Assembly: GCF_002252505.1 (NCBI RefSeq)
Contig: NZ_NNRL01000148.1
Location: forward strand, 124,001 to 188,000
Source: Brucella grignonensis
Lineage (GTDB): Bacteria; Pseudomonadota; Alphaproteobacteria; Rhizobiales; Rhizobiaceae
Reading direction: 5' to 3'
DNA length: 64,000 nucleotides
This document shows, piece by piece, positions 1 to 8,716 of this stretch (positions are counted from its first letter, which is position 1; each line of letters opens with the position of its first letter). A program made the translations under genes and the position numbers. The notes under the pieces were generated by a model. That model had not been told where the DNA came from, searched no databases, and was given only the letters and a program-made list of their open reading frames with translations.

Positions 1-90
1 CTCCTTGTCGGTGAACGCCGATTGCGGCGCGAAAACCGCGTTGCCACGCACACGCCGATTAAAACCGTTCAACAGGAGAAAGCCGTATGA
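1..90 (+). CDS. C-terminal tail of an upstream gene, probably the ABC permease partner (partial)
   Basis: Frame 1 is open from the first base and ends at TGA 88-90, which overlaps the ATG of the ATPase gene at 87 in an ATGA arrangement. The 29 visible residues are basic and polar (several Arg, Gln and Lys) and would suit the cytoplasmic tail of an inner-membrane permease. The overlap indicates translational coupling to the ATPase. The identity as a permease is inferred only from this coupling, since too little sequence is present for a domain call. Confidence 0.4.
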   Translation, partial: LLVGERRLRRENRVATHTPIKTVQQEKAV

Positions 91-1148
91 CTATGATCCG
101 TCCCGGCTCCGTTACCTTTCAAAACGTTACCAAGAAGTTCGGCAATTTCACCGCTCTGCCTGATTTGTCGCTAACGGTGGAACCCGGCACACTTGTGACC
201 TTGCTCGGTCCATCCGGTTGCGGCAAGACCACGACCCTGCGCCTTCTGGCGGGGCTGGAGCATCCGACATCGGGCAGCATTCTGATCGGTGGCAAGGATG
301 TGACCATGCTCCCTGCCAATGAGCGCGATGTATCGATGGTGTTTCAGTCCTATGCGCTATTTCCACACATGAGTTCGCTCGATAACGTTGCCTATGGACT
401 TGAATCTTCCGGATTGAAGAAGAAGGAAGCGCGTGAGCGGGCCGAGGAAGGGCTGAATCTGGTTGGCCTTGCCGGTATGGGGCATCGCCTTCCGGCCGAG
501 CTTTCAGGTGGGCAGCAACAGCGTGTCGCAGTTGCCCGCGCATTGGTGCTGGAGCCACAGGTATTGCTACTTGATGAGCCGCTGTCCAATCTTGACGCGC
601 GTCTGCGCCGCCGTGTGAGAACCGAGATCAGGGAACTCCAGCAAAGGCTTGGTTTCACTGCAGTTTATGTTACCCACGATCAGGACGAAGCTTTGGCGGT
701 GTCCGATACAATTATTGTCATGAAAGACGGCGATATAGCGCAGCAAGGCAGTCCGCGCGATCTTTATGAGTCGCCCGCATCTGCCTTCATCGCAGACTTT
801 ATGGGCGAGGCAAATGTCGTGCCCTGTGAAGTTGTCAGCGTAGAAAATGGAGAAGCCGTCATCCGTATCGGAAAACTTGAGCATCGCGTGGCATCACGAA
901 ATGCAAGGCCCGGACCGGCCCAATTGGCGGTTCGTCCCAACGCCGTGAGTTTGCACGCACAAAGTGGCGGAGATTTTCCGGGGCGCGTGACGCATTCCGC
1001 CTATCTCGGCGATCATACTGAATATGAAATCGAGACTGAACATGGCAAGCTTTTCATTGTCGATCCGGCAGTGGAAGAGGCGCTGGCACCACAAACCGAC
1101 GTGGCGATTCATTTCAAGCCGCGCGGTCTTGCCATCATCAACAATTGA
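87..1148 (+). CDS. ABC importer ATPase, FbpC/AfuC/PotA type
   Basis: This is the cytoplasmic ATPase that powers an importer whose permease and binding protein lie before the window. It has 353 residues. Walker A is GPSGCGKT at about 41-48, the Q-loop is VFQSYALFPH near 85-94, the signature LSGGQQQ is at 139-145, Walker B LLLDEP is near 160, and the H-loop follows YVTHDQDE. Residues after about 240 form a TOBE-like C-terminal domain. The start has AGGAG eight bases upstream and overlaps the previous stop. The family covers Fe(III), spermidine, phosphonate and hexose-phosphate importers, so the substrate cannot be fixed. The adjacent phosphatase gene makes a phosphorylated substrate conceivable, but that is inference. 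Confidence 0.85.
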   Translation: MTMIRPGSVTFQNVTKKFGNFTALPDLSLTVEPGTLVTLLGPSGCGKTTTLRLLAGLEHPTSGSILIGGKDVTMLPANERDVSMVFQSYALFPHMSSLDNVAYGLESSGLKKKEARERAEEGLNLVGLAGMGHRLPAELSGGQQQRVAVARALVLEPQVLLLDEPLSNLDARLRRRVRTEIRELQQRLGFTAVYVTHDQDEALAVSDTIIVMKDGDIAQQGSPRDLYESPASAFIADFMGEANVVPCEVVSVENGEAVIRIGKLEHRVASRNARPGPAQLAVRPNAVSLHAQSGGDFPGRVTHSAYLGDHTEYEIETEHGKLFIVDPAVEEALAPQTDVAIHFKPRGLAIINN

Positions 1149-1193
1149 GCGCATGAACCTTGCGCCTTTATTCCCTCTGACTGGAAACCACGC

Positions 1194-1994
1194 ATGACAT
1201 TGGACATTTCAAAAGAGCTTCAAACGCGGTTTAAACTTGCGCAGGAAATTGCGCGTGAGGCAGGCGCTATGGCGCTTGATTATTTCAATCGCCGCGAAAC
1301 ACTCGTAATCGAAACCAAGCGCGATCCGCAGGATGTGGTTTCCATCGCCGATCGCAATGTTGAGCAGCTTATAGCTGAGCGGGTATCGGCTGCTTTCAGC
1401 GACGATGGCTTCCTTGGCGAGGAATATGGACTCAACGCTGGTGCTTCGGGCTATACATGGGTGGTTGATCCCATTGATGGCACCAGCCCGTTCGTCAATG
1501 GAATGCCGAACTGGTGTGTTTCCATCGCGGTACTGAAGGATGGTGAGCCCGTCATCGGTGTTATTCAGGCACCTTGTTTTGATGAGCTTTATGCTTCCGC
1601 CAAGGGGCAGGGTGCAACACTTAACGGCAAAAAGCTCGCGCTTGATCTATCTCGCAATATCCGCAATTCGGTGACCGGCATCGGAGCGAACAATCATGTC
1701 ACGCCGCAGGTGGTTGCCAAAATTGTGGAAGATCTGTTGGAAGCAGGCGGCACATTCATCCGCAATGGTTCGGGCGCGCTGATGATTGCCTATGTCGCGG
1801 CTGGTCGTCTGGTGGGCTACTATGAACCATATATGCACGCATGGGACTGCATGGCCGGTTTCTGTCTCGTTAAGGAAGCAGGCGGTTATGTGCATCCGTT
1901 CCCGGTCGAAGGCGAACAACTGACCAAGGGCAATAAGGTTTTTGTTGCAGCGCCCGGTGCGGTCGATGATCTTAAAAAGATTGCCCGACTGTAA
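1194..1994 (+). CDS. inositol monophosphatase family protein
   Basis: A Mg-dependent phosphatase of the IMPase/FIG superfamily, 266 residues, which is typical length. The metal-binding residues are visible: GEE at about 75-77, DPIDGT at 92-97 and the WD pair at about 217-218. Family members hydrolyse inositol-1-phosphate, histidinol-phosphate, PAP or sugar phosphates, and the exact substrate cannot be read from sequence. It begins 45 bp after the ABC ATPase on the same strand and is probably in its operon. It is convergent with the inositol catabolic operon. A role in stripping phosphate from an imported sugar or inositol phosphate would be consistent with this position but is not shown. Confidence 0.85.
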   Translation: MTLDISKELQTRFKLAQEIAREAGAMALDYFNRRETLVIETKRDPQDVVSIADRNVEQLIAERVSAAFSDDGFLGEEYGLNAGASGYTWVVDPIDGTSPFVNGMPNWCVSIAVLKDGEPVIGVIQAPCFDELYASAKGQGATLNGKKLALDLSRNIRNSVTGIGANNHVTPQVVAKIVEDLLEAGGTFIRNGSGALMIAYVAAGRLVGYYEPYMHAWDCMAGFCLVKEAGGYVHPFPVEGEQLTKGNKVFVAAPGAVDDLKKIARL

Positions 1995-1995
1995 G

Positions 1996-2025
1996 AAACA
2001 AGCCCCGGAAATCCGGGGCTTGTTT
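1996..2025. terminator. bidirectional rho-independent terminator
   Basis: A perfect 13-bp inverted repeat (AAACAAGCCCCGG / CCGGGGCTTGTTT) has a four-base loop. It is followed by T residues on the plus strand and matched by an A-run on the other side. It lies between the convergent IMPase and iolB genes and touches the iolB stop codon, so it can serve both transcripts. Confidence 0.9.
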
Positions 2026-2841
2026 TTATACTGATGGATTGTCGCGTTTGTAAATCCAGTCGTGGTCGGGGTGGTTTTTGAAACGCCATTTGCGGATCGG
2101 ACCGGCCATGACGTTGAGATAATACATCTCATAGCCGTAAGGTGCGCCGCACGGGTGATGTCCCTTTGGCACCAGAACGACATCGCCGTCAGAAACGGCC
2201 ATGGTTTCATCGAGACTACCATCTTCGGTGAAAACCCGCTGAATACCATAGCCTTGCGACGGGTTTAAGCGATGATAATAGGTTTCTTCCAGATAGGTCA
2301 TATCCGGGAAGTTATCTTCATCGTGCCGATGAGGCGGGTAAGATGACCAGTTGCCCTGCGGCGTGAATACTTCCGTCACCAGAAGGCTATCGGCGACATC
2401 GCGCCCTTCCATAGCAATATTGAAGATGTTGCGGGTGTTGGCACCTTGTCCGCGCGTATCGAATGTCAGGCCTTCGGGGCCGAGTCTTTGCGCCTTGCGA
2501 CCCGGTTTGCCCGGCGCGGTGCAGACAGCAAGCACGCAATCGGTTGTCGCCACGGCATCCCAGTCGCTCTCAGCAGGCACATAGAGACAATGCGGGGCGA
2601 GCTTTTCAAACACGCTCATCCGTTCGCCCATTTCGCCGAAATCCTCGCCAGAAGCCTTGAGCTTTGCCTTGCCTTCGACCAGCACCAGAATGACTTCGCG
2701 GTCGCCGGTTTTCTCGGTCGCGGTTTCACCTGCTTTCAGACGATAGAGGCCAAAGCCGACATAGCCCCAGTTGGCACTTTCCGGCGTGATGTCATGCACC
2801 TTGCCATGCTTGCCATTGGGTTTGCGTAACAGATTGGCCAT
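2026..2841 (-). CDS. iolB: 5-deoxy-glucuronate isomerase
   Basis: IolB converts 5-deoxy-D-glucuronate to 5-dehydro-2-deoxy-D-gluconate, the step before the IolC kinase in myo-inositol breakdown. The 271-residue length is normal. The cupin-type metal-binding region is visible in the middle of the protein (PPHRHDEDNFPDM with further His and Glu residues in EETYYHR), and the conserved PKGHHPCGAPYGYEMYYLN segment lies near the C-terminus. It is the last gene of the minus-strand iolC-D-E-B operon, three bases after iolE. The shared terminator lies immediately beyond its stop. Confidence 0.95.
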   Translation of the reverse strand: MANLLRKPNGKHGKVHDITPESANWGYVGFGLYRLKAGETATEKTGDREVILVLVEGKAKLKASGEDFGEMGERMSVFEKLAPHCLYVPAESDWDAVATTDCVLAVCTAPGKPGRKAQRLGPEGLTFDTRGQGANTRNIFNIAMEGRDVADSLLVTEVFTPQGNWSSYPPHRHDEDNFPDMTYLEETYYHRLNPSQGYGIQRVFTEDGSLDETMAVSDGDVVLVPKGHHPCGAPYGYEMYYLNVMAGPIRKWRFKNHPDHDWIYKRDNPSV

Positions 2842-2844
2842 GGC

Positions 2845-3747
2845 TCAGTCTCCCTTATCGAGTCCTGCTTCGCGCGCAAATGCTTTGAGCGATTTCAGCC
2901 CCAGTGTCTGATATTCAAATGGATTACGCACATCAGGGTCCTGTTCGGCTTCAATGACCAGCCAGCCCTGATAGCCGTGTTGTGCTGCCACCTTAAGCAC
3001 GGGTACAAAATCAACGCCGCCTTCCTTATCGCCCGGAACCGTGAAAACGCCGCGGCGCACACCTTCCAGAAAGGACAGGCTCTGATCGCGCACTTCAGCA
3101 GCAATCGTCGGGCGCACGTTCTTCGCATGAATGTGGCGAACGCGCCCCATATGGTTCTTTGCAACACGCTCAGGATCGCCACCGCCAAACAGGCAATGGC
3201 CTGTATCAAGCAACAGCTTGGCGTGTGGCCCGGTATGTTTCATCAGGAGGTCGATCTCGTCTTCGCTCTGAACAATCGTACCCATATGATGGTGATAGAC
3301 GAGTGCAATGCCCTGCGCGCTCGCATATTCGGCCAGTGCTTCAACGCCTGCACCAAACTCTGCCCAACGGGATTCTTCCAGAATGGGGCGCTCAGAGAGC
3401 GGCTTGTCATCGTCGCCATGAATGGCGTTCGATGTTTCGCAAACGATGATGACCTTGCAGCCCATGGCCTTGAGAAGATCAAGCGCTGGCTGCATCGCAA
3501 CCTTCTCGTCCTCGATAGAATTGCTAAGTAGGTTCAACGAATGCCAGCCAGAAACATAACGCAGATTGCGCAGTTCGAGTATTGCTTTAAGTTCCGCTGC
3601 AACCTGTGGAAATTTATGGCCTTTTTCGATTCCATCGAAGCCGATTTGGGACGTCTCATTGAGGCATTGATGAAGACTTATATGCGCGCCAAGGCTGCGA
3701 TCATCATCGTTCGACCAGGCAATCGGATTGGTGCCATAGAGGATCAT
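2845..3747 (-). CDS. iolE: myo-inosose-2 dehydratase
   Basis: IolE dehydrates 2-keto-myo-inositol (scyllo-inosose) to 3D-(3,5/4)-trihydroxycyclohexane-1,2-dione. The 300-residue sequence has the xylose-isomerase-like TIM-barrel character of the family: an [10 protein letters not shown]-terminus, a VYHHHMGT metal-site region, the LLLDTGHC strand and a C-terminal [10 protein letters not shown]. It is three bases from both iolD upstream and iolB downstream, so the three are almost certainly co-translated. Confidence 0.95.
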   Translation of the reverse strand: MILYGTNPIAWSNDDDRSLGAHISLHQCLNETSQIGFDGIEKGHKFPQVAAELKAILELRNLRYVSGWHSLNLLSNSIEDEKVAMQPALDLLKAMGCKVIIVCETSNAIHGDDDKPLSERPILEESRWAEFGAGVEALAEYASAQGIALVYHHHMGTIVQSEDEIDLLMKHTGPHAKLLLDTGHCLFGGGDPERVAKNHMGRVRHIHAKNVRPTIAAEVRDQSLSFLEGVRRGVFTVPGDKEGGVDFVPVLKVAAQHGYQGWLVIEAEQDPDVRNPFEYQTLGLKSLKAFAREAGLDKGD

Positions 3748-3750
3748 CGG

Positions 3751-5574
3751 TCAGTTTCTTTCTTTAATCTGAGCTTCATAATTTTCGCGTGCGGCACGCA
3801 CTTGCTCGCGTTCCGAGACTTCCGGCACAGCCACGTCCCACCACCAGCCGCCGGTTTCAGGTGTCGGATAAGGGTCGGTATCGATGACGATAACTGTGGT
3901 GCGCGGGCTGTTGCGCGCTTCGGCCAGCGCATCTTCAAGTTCGCGGATAGAGCCGACCTTTTTGCTGTCGGCTCCCATCGAACGCGCATGGGCTGCGAAG
4001 TCGATATTCGACGCGTTCACATGGGTTGTGTGGTCGAGCAGATTGTTGAATTCGGCACCGCCGGTTGCCATCTGCAAACGGTTGATGCAGCCATAACCAC
4101 GATTATCGGTGAGGACGACTGTGATCTTGATGCCCATCATCACAGAGGTCGCAAGCTCTGAATTGGCCATCATATAGGAGCCGTCGCCGATCATCACGAT
4201 CACATCGCGGTCAGGCTCTGCCATCTTGATACCAAGCCCGCCAGCGATCTCATACCCCATGCAGGAGAAGCCATATTCCATATGATAGGACATAGGGCGT
4301 CCGGCTTTCCAGAGCTGGTGCAATTCGCCCGGCATTGTTCCTGCCGCACACATGACGACGGTATTTTCTTTCGACTGGCGCTGCACAGCACCGATCACCT
4401 GCATATCGGTAGGAAGCTCGTTTGCCTCACCTGGGGCGGCTGTGAACCGATCCGCCGCTTCAAACCATTTTGCTTTGAGGCTGCTGTCGAGGGACGGGCG
4501 TTCGTAACCTTTTAATCCCGCAGAAAGCTCATTAAGGCCGACTTTCGCATCAGCGACGAGCGAGATAGAGCCATGTTTGTGACTGTCATAGGGTTGAACA
4601 TTAAGGGAAAGCAACTTGCGGTTCGGATGCTTGAACAGCGCCCATGAGCCGGTCGTGAAATCCTGAAAACGCGTGCCGACACCAATCACCAGATCGGCAT
4701 TGGCTGCAATTGCATTGGCACTGTCTGCACCGGTGACGCCGACCGGGCCAAAATTGAGCGCATGATCCCACGGTAAAGCCGACTTACCAGCCTGCGTTTC
4801 GATAATCGGAATATTGTGGGTTTCTGCAAAGCTTTTCAGCGCTTCATGGGCACCCGAATAATGGACGCCACCGCCCGCAACGATAACCGGGGTCTTTGCA
4901 GACTTGATCGCGGCAATAGCAGTTGCAAGCTCCTGCTCATCGGCTGGTGGACGCCGCCAATGCCAGATTTTTGGCGCAAAGAACTCTTCCGGCCAGTCAT
5001 AGGCTTCGGCCTGAACGTCCTGACAGAAAGACAACGTCACAGGTCCGCAATCCGCAGGATCGGTCATGGTGCGAAAAGCGCGCGGCAGGGCTGTCAGAAG
5101 CTGTTCGGGCCGCGTGATGCGATCAAAATAGCGGCTTACGGGGCGGAAACAGTCATTGACGGTCATCGTGCCGTCGTTGAAGTCCTCGATCTGCTGAAGC
5201 ACGGGATCAGGGCCACGGTTGGCGAAAACATCACCGGGAATGAACAGGACCGGCAGGCGGTTTACGTGGGCGAGTGCCGCCGCTGTGACCATATTGGTTG
5301 CGCCGGGCCCAATGGAGGAGGTGACAGCGCAGGCGCGTTTGCGACCGAGCTGCTTGGTATAGGCAATGGCTGCATGAGCCATGGTTTGCTCATTATGGCC
5401 ACGCCATGTAACGAGCTGATCGCGGATGCCATGAAGCGCCTCGCCAAGTCCTGCGACATTGCCATGGCCGAAAATAGCCCAGACACCAGCGATGAAGGGA
5501 TCTCCCTCTGGCGTCATCTGATTGGCAATATAGCGCACAAGAGCCTGCGCCGCTGTCAGTCGAACGGTCTTCAT
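3751..5574 (-). CDS. iolD: 3D-(3,5/4)-trihydroxycyclohexane-1,2-dione acylhydrolase (ThDP enzyme)
   Basis: IolD opens the cyclohexanedione ring to 5-deoxy-glucuronate using thiamine diphosphate. It is related to acetolactate synthase: an N-terminal Pyr domain, a central domain (FGPVGVTG region) and a C-terminal PP domain with the ThDP/Mg motif beginning IGDGSYMM. I start it at the ATG at 5574 (MKTVRLTAAQ), which has GGGAGGAAAG immediately upstream. An upstream in-frame codon at 5628 would add 18 residues without a ribosome-binding site. The resulting length of 607 residues suits the family. It follows iolC after 71 bp and precedes iolE by three bases. Confidence 0.95.
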   Translation of the reverse strand: MKTVRLTAAQALVRYIANQMTPEGDPFIAGVWAIFGHGNVAGLGEALHGIRDQLVTWRGHNEQTMAHAAIAYTKQLGRKRACAVTSSIGPGATNMVTAAALAHVNRLPVLFIPGDVFANRGPDPVLQQIEDFNDGTMTVNDCFRPVSRYFDRITRPEQLLTALPRAFRTMTDPADCGPVTLSFCQDVQAEAYDWPEEFFAPKIWHWRRPPADEQELATAIAAIKSAKTPVIVAGGGVHYSGAHEALKSFAETHNIPIIETQAGKSALPWDHALNFGPVGVTGADSANAIAANADLVIGVGTRFQDFTTGSWALFKHPNRKLLSLNVQPYDSHKHGSISLVADAKVGLNELSAGLKGYERPSLDSSLKAKWFEAADRFTAAPGEANELPTDMQVIGAVQRQSKENTVVMCAAGTMPGELHQLWKAGRPMSYHMEYGFSCMGYEIAGGLGIKMAEPDRDVIVMIGDGSYMMANSELATSVMMGIKITVVLTDNRGYGCINRLQMATGGAEFNNLLDHTTHVNASNIDFAAHARSMGADSKKVGSIRELEDALAEARNSPRTTVIVIDTDPYPTPETGGWWWDVAVPEVSEREQVRAARENYEAQIKERN

Positions 5575-5645
5575 CTTTCCTCCCGGCGGAAATCCGCATT
5601 CTCGCAATCTCACAAGACAGGCCTCCACCTGTGCCAGAGATGCGT

Positions 5646-7547
5646 TTATTTCTGTCGCAGCCTATCCCAAAGATCGCAGAAACCGCGATAGCGTTTTGCC
5701 ATTTCTGCAACTGCATCGGCATTGCTCATTTTGCCAGCAAGCCATTGACGAGCGACATCGCCCAGAATGGTGCGGCCGATGGCAAAACCCTTCACCAGAT
5801 CAAAGTCCGCAGCAATTTTCAGACTTGCTTCCAGTTCTTCGGCCGGCGCATCAAGCCCCAGCACAACAATGCCGCGCGTGTGAGGATCGTTATGGGTGAT
5901 CGCTTCGCAAGCATTGTGCCATGCCTTGGCGGTCTTTAGCGGCTCAAGCTTCCACCAGTCAGGATAAACGCCGATTTCATAGAAGCGCTCGATGACTTTG
6001 GCGGTGCTCATATCATCGACGGGCGCTACCTTGGATGGAATGACTTCCAGCAGAAACTCGAGGCGGTTGCGGCGAGCAGCCGTGAAAAGTCGCTTCACGG
6101 TGGCTTCCTGTTGTGCCTTCACGTCGGCGCTGTCATCAGGGTGATAGAAACATAGAACCTTCACGACGTTCTCGACAGGCCATTCAACAAGGCCGCCGCA
6201 ATCAGGACCGAGCTCAGGCTCAAGCTCCAAAGGGCGCGAGCTGGGCCATTCCGTTGGACGTCCAATCCACAAGCCAGTCCCGGCGGCACGGTAGAGTGCA
6301 TCGCGTCCAAGACGACCATCGCAAAGAATGCCATAGCCGCTTTCTCCGCCTGAAACCTCTAATGCAGCATTCAGGCATAGTTCCTTGAATTCACCGATCT
6401 TTTCATCTGTAGTTCCGGTTTCCTGTGCCATCTCTTCCAGCTGGATACGGTGGTCAAAAGCGAAGACGCGCATATGGGGCCATTCACCATTACGGTTTGT
6501 CGACCAGTGCACCTGTTCAAGTGCCAGATCTTTGCGCAGCGCCTTGTCGCGAATGCCGGTCTTGAAGAAATATTGCAGCTCTTCCCAGCTTGGATAAGCG
6601 GGTGTGCAACCGTGTCGCGAAACGGCGAAAGCGCCGCAGGCATTGGCGAATTTCAGGCTCGTCGGCCAGTCTTCACCCTTGAGCCAGCCGCGCAACAGAC
6701 CAGACATGAAGCCATCGCCCGCGCCAAGAACGTTGAAAACTTCAATCGGAAAACCTTGTCCTGATTGCCCTTGGTCGAGATTGTCAGGAATGTCACCTTC
6801 AAAGACCACGGCGCCCATTGGTCCGCGTTTACAAACGAGTGCCGCCTTGGTGACTTTGCGGACGGCTTTAAGCGCTTCAACCGTATCGGTCGAACCGCCA
6901 GCAATATGAAATTCTTCTTCTGTGCCGACGATGAGATCGAAAAGGTGCAAGGTTGATTGTAGTTTGGTGGTGACGGAAGCGGATTCGATAAAACGGTTCT
7001 CACCGTCGCCATGGCCGGAAAGTCCCCAAAGGTTGGGGCGATAATCGATGTCGAGCACCGTACGGCTGCTGTTTTCCCGCGCAAGCTTCAAAGCTTTGAG
7101 GACAGCAGCTTCCGTGCGCGGATGCGACAGATGTGTGCCAGTGGCGAGTACACATCCGGCCTCGGCAATGAAGTCCGGATCAATATCCTCTTCGCAAAGC
7201 GCCATGTCGGCGCAGTTTTCGCGATAGAAGATCAGCGGGAAATGTTCCTGATCACGGATGCCAAGGATCACCAGCGCTGTCAGGCGTTGCGGATCGGTGA
7301 CGATACCGCGCGTATCCACACCTTCACGCGCAAGTTCGCGCAGCAGAAAGCGCCCCATATGCTCGTCGCCGACGCGGGTTATGAGTGCAGATTTGAGGCC
7401 CAGTCGAGCAGTGCCAGTCGCGATATTGGTGGGAGAGCCGCCGACATATTTGTTGAAGGATGACATATCTTCAAGCAGACCGCCGACTTGCGCGCCGTAG
7501 AGATCCACCGAAGATCGGCCAATTGTTATCAAATCCAGCCGCTTCAT
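5646..7547 (-). CDS. iolC: 5-dehydro-2-deoxygluconokinase fused to a DUF2090 domain
   Basis: The 633-residue protein has two parts. Residues 1 to about 330 are a PfkB-family sugar kinase (GRSSVDLYG start, catalytic GAGDGFMSG motif around 270), which phosphorylates 5-dehydro-2-deoxygluconate. Residues from about 335 to the end are a DUF2090 domain, which in other organisms is predicted to be aldolase-like. No separate iolJ (DKGP aldolase) lies in this cluster, so the extra domain may supply the next step; that is inference. The start has GGAGG six bases upstream. It is the first gene of the iolC-D-E-B operon, and its 135-bp upstream region carries four IolR-like half-sites. Confidence 0.95.
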   Translation of the reverse strand: MKRLDLITIGRSSVDLYGAQVGGLLEDMSSFNKYVGGSPTNIATGTARLGLKSALITRVGDEHMGRFLLRELAREGVDTRGIVTDPQRLTALVILGIRDQEHFPLIFYRENCADMALCEEDIDPDFIAEAGCVLATGTHLSHPRTEAAVLKALKLARENSSRTVLDIDYRPNLWGLSGHGDGENRFIESASVTTKLQSTLHLFDLIVGTEEEFHIAGGSTDTVEALKAVRKVTKAALVCKRGPMGAVVFEGDIPDNLDQGQSGQGFPIEVFNVLGAGDGFMSGLLRGWLKGEDWPTSLKFANACGAFAVSRHGCTPAYPSWEELQYFFKTGIRDKALRKDLALEQVHWSTNRNGEWPHMRVFAFDHRIQLEEMAQETGTTDEKIGEFKELCLNAALEVSGGESGYGILCDGRLGRDALYRAAGTGLWIGRPTEWPSSRPLELEPELGPDCGGLVEWPVENVVKVLCFYHPDDSADVKAQQEATVKRLFTAARRNRLEFLLEVIPSKVAPVDDMSTAKVIERFYEIGVYPDWWKLEPLKTAKAWHNACEAITHNDPHTRGIVVLGLDAPAEELEASLKIAADFDLVKGFAIGRTILGDVARQWLAGKMSNADAVAEMAKRYRGFCDLWDRLRQK

Positions 7548-7616
7548 TGAAGTCCTCCCTCAGCGCATGCTTTTTTGCTTGAAGAGGCTGCCTGTGACTC
7601 ACAACACGCAGCAGCC

Positions 7617-7671
7617 ATTCTATTTCTGATTAAAATAGATTTATTATTCCATTTCAATCAAAAAATAGAAT
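7617..7671. promoter_or_regulatory. candidate IolR operator array upstream of iolC
   Basis: Four related 9-bp elements lie here: ATTCTATTT (7617), AAAATAGAT (7632), ATTCCATTT (7646) and AAATAGAAT (7663). They form two inverted pairs. The same half-sites occur on the other side of the iolR gene (8596 and 8609). As I recall, the IolR site proposed for Sinorhizobium is a GGAA-N6-TTCC type palindrome, and these AT-rich sites keep the TTCC/GGAA core in part. Binding is inferred. Confidence 0.6.
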
Positions 7672-7682
7672 GCCGTATCATT

Positions 7683-8543
7683 TTACGATTGGCGTTCCGT
7701 GCCAACGGCGACGGCGAGCGTAATCGCAAGGCAAAGTGTAGCGGAAAGAGAGCGGAAGGCCCCGAAGTCAACTTCGGAAATAAGCAGCGACTCATTGGCA
7801 AATTTGCTCATTGGGCTGACAATCGTGTCGGTAATGGCAACGACATCGATGCCGCGTGCGGCGGCATTTTCTGCCATGGCAATGGTTTCAGGCGAGTAGG
7901 GTGAGAACGAAATTGCGAGTAGCACATCGCCTTTACGGATAGCGTGCTGGTTTTCCAGCTTGCCGACAGTGCTATGAAGCATCGCCGGAACCTGCATCTT
8001 TTCAAGCGCATAGGCCAGATAGCTCGCAACCGGGAATGCGCGTCGAACACCGATGATGTGAATGGTTTCAGCCGTTGCCAGCAGTTTGACAGCCTTTTCG
8101 AGCGCGTTTGGTTCAATCGTTTTCAGAAGACCTTCAAGCGATGTACGTCCGGCTTCCGCAAACTCTGCCAAAAGGGCCGGGGCGCTGCCTGCTGCAGTTT
8201 CACGCAGATGTTCGAGGCGCGTAGAATAATCGGGCCAACCGCCTGCATAGGATTCGCGAAAAAGCTTCTGCATTTCCGAAAACCCGGAAAAACCCAATAT
8301 CTGGCAAAAGCGCATGAAGGCCGAACTTTGAACACCAGCGCCTTCTGCCATTTCCGCAACTGTCGAAACGGCGATCCGGTCCTGATTGGCGGCAACGTAA
8401 TCGGCACATTGCTTCAGACGCTTGGGCAATCGGTCTGCGACTTCGAGCAGTCTTGCCTCGAATTCTTTTACATTCGCCGGGGTAGGGGCTGGCCCACTGG
8501 CAGATATATTCGCTTGCGCAGCAACAGCTTGTTCGGTGTCCAT
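7683..8543 (-). CDS. iolR: RpiR/MurR-family repressor of inositol genes
   Basis: A transcriptional regulator with an N-terminal HTH_6 domain (about residues 35-110, including VAEMAEGAGVQSSAFMRFCQ) and a C-terminal SIS sugar-phosphate-binding domain (about 140-270, with IHIIGVRRAFPVA and VLLAISFSPYSPET). IolR proteins of this type repress iol genes in rhizobia until an inositol catabolite is present. I start it at ATG 8543, because AAAGG lies six bases upstream; an upstream ATG at 8579 lacks a site. It sits between iolC and the divergent iolG, and matching half-sites occur on both sides. The symbol rests on family and context. Confidence 0.85.
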   Translation of the reverse strand: MDTEQAVAAQANISASGPAPTPANVKEFEARLLEVADRLPKRLKQCADYVAANQDRIAVSTVAEMAEGAGVQSSAFMRFCQILGFSGFSEMQKLFRESYAGGWPDYSTRLEHLRETAAGSAPALLAEFAEAGRTSLEGLLKTIEPNALEKAVKLLATAETIHIIGVRRAFPVASYLAYALEKMQVPAMLHSTVGKLENQHAIRKGDVLLAISFSPYSPETIAMAENAAARGIDVVAITDTIVSPMSKFANESLLISEVDFGAFRSLSATLCLAITLAVAVGTERQS

Positions 8544-8595
8544 TGCCATCCTTTCAGAAACGGTCTCTTGACATCCCATATATCACAATCTAGCA

Positions 8596-8617
8596 AAATA
8601 GAATAAATATTCCATTG
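8596..8617. promoter_or_regulatory. candidate IolR operator in the iolR-iolG divergent region
   Basis: The inverted pair AAATAGAAT and ATTCCATTG is separated by four bases. Both halves match the sites upstream of iolC. Further GGAAT elements follow at about 8642 and 8657. The position fits control of iolG and autoregulation of iolR. Confidence 0.55.
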
Positions 8618-8716
8618 CGCTTTCTGTCTCCCGAATAATCGGGAATTGCGCAAAACGGAATAGCGAAACTGATTTATCGGTCAATCGAGGATGGCCGTTT
8701 TGGGAGGATGAAGGCA

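Noticed and set aside
4816..5691. A 291-codon plus-strand open frame
   Set aside because: It is antisense to iolD, which is recognised along its full length.
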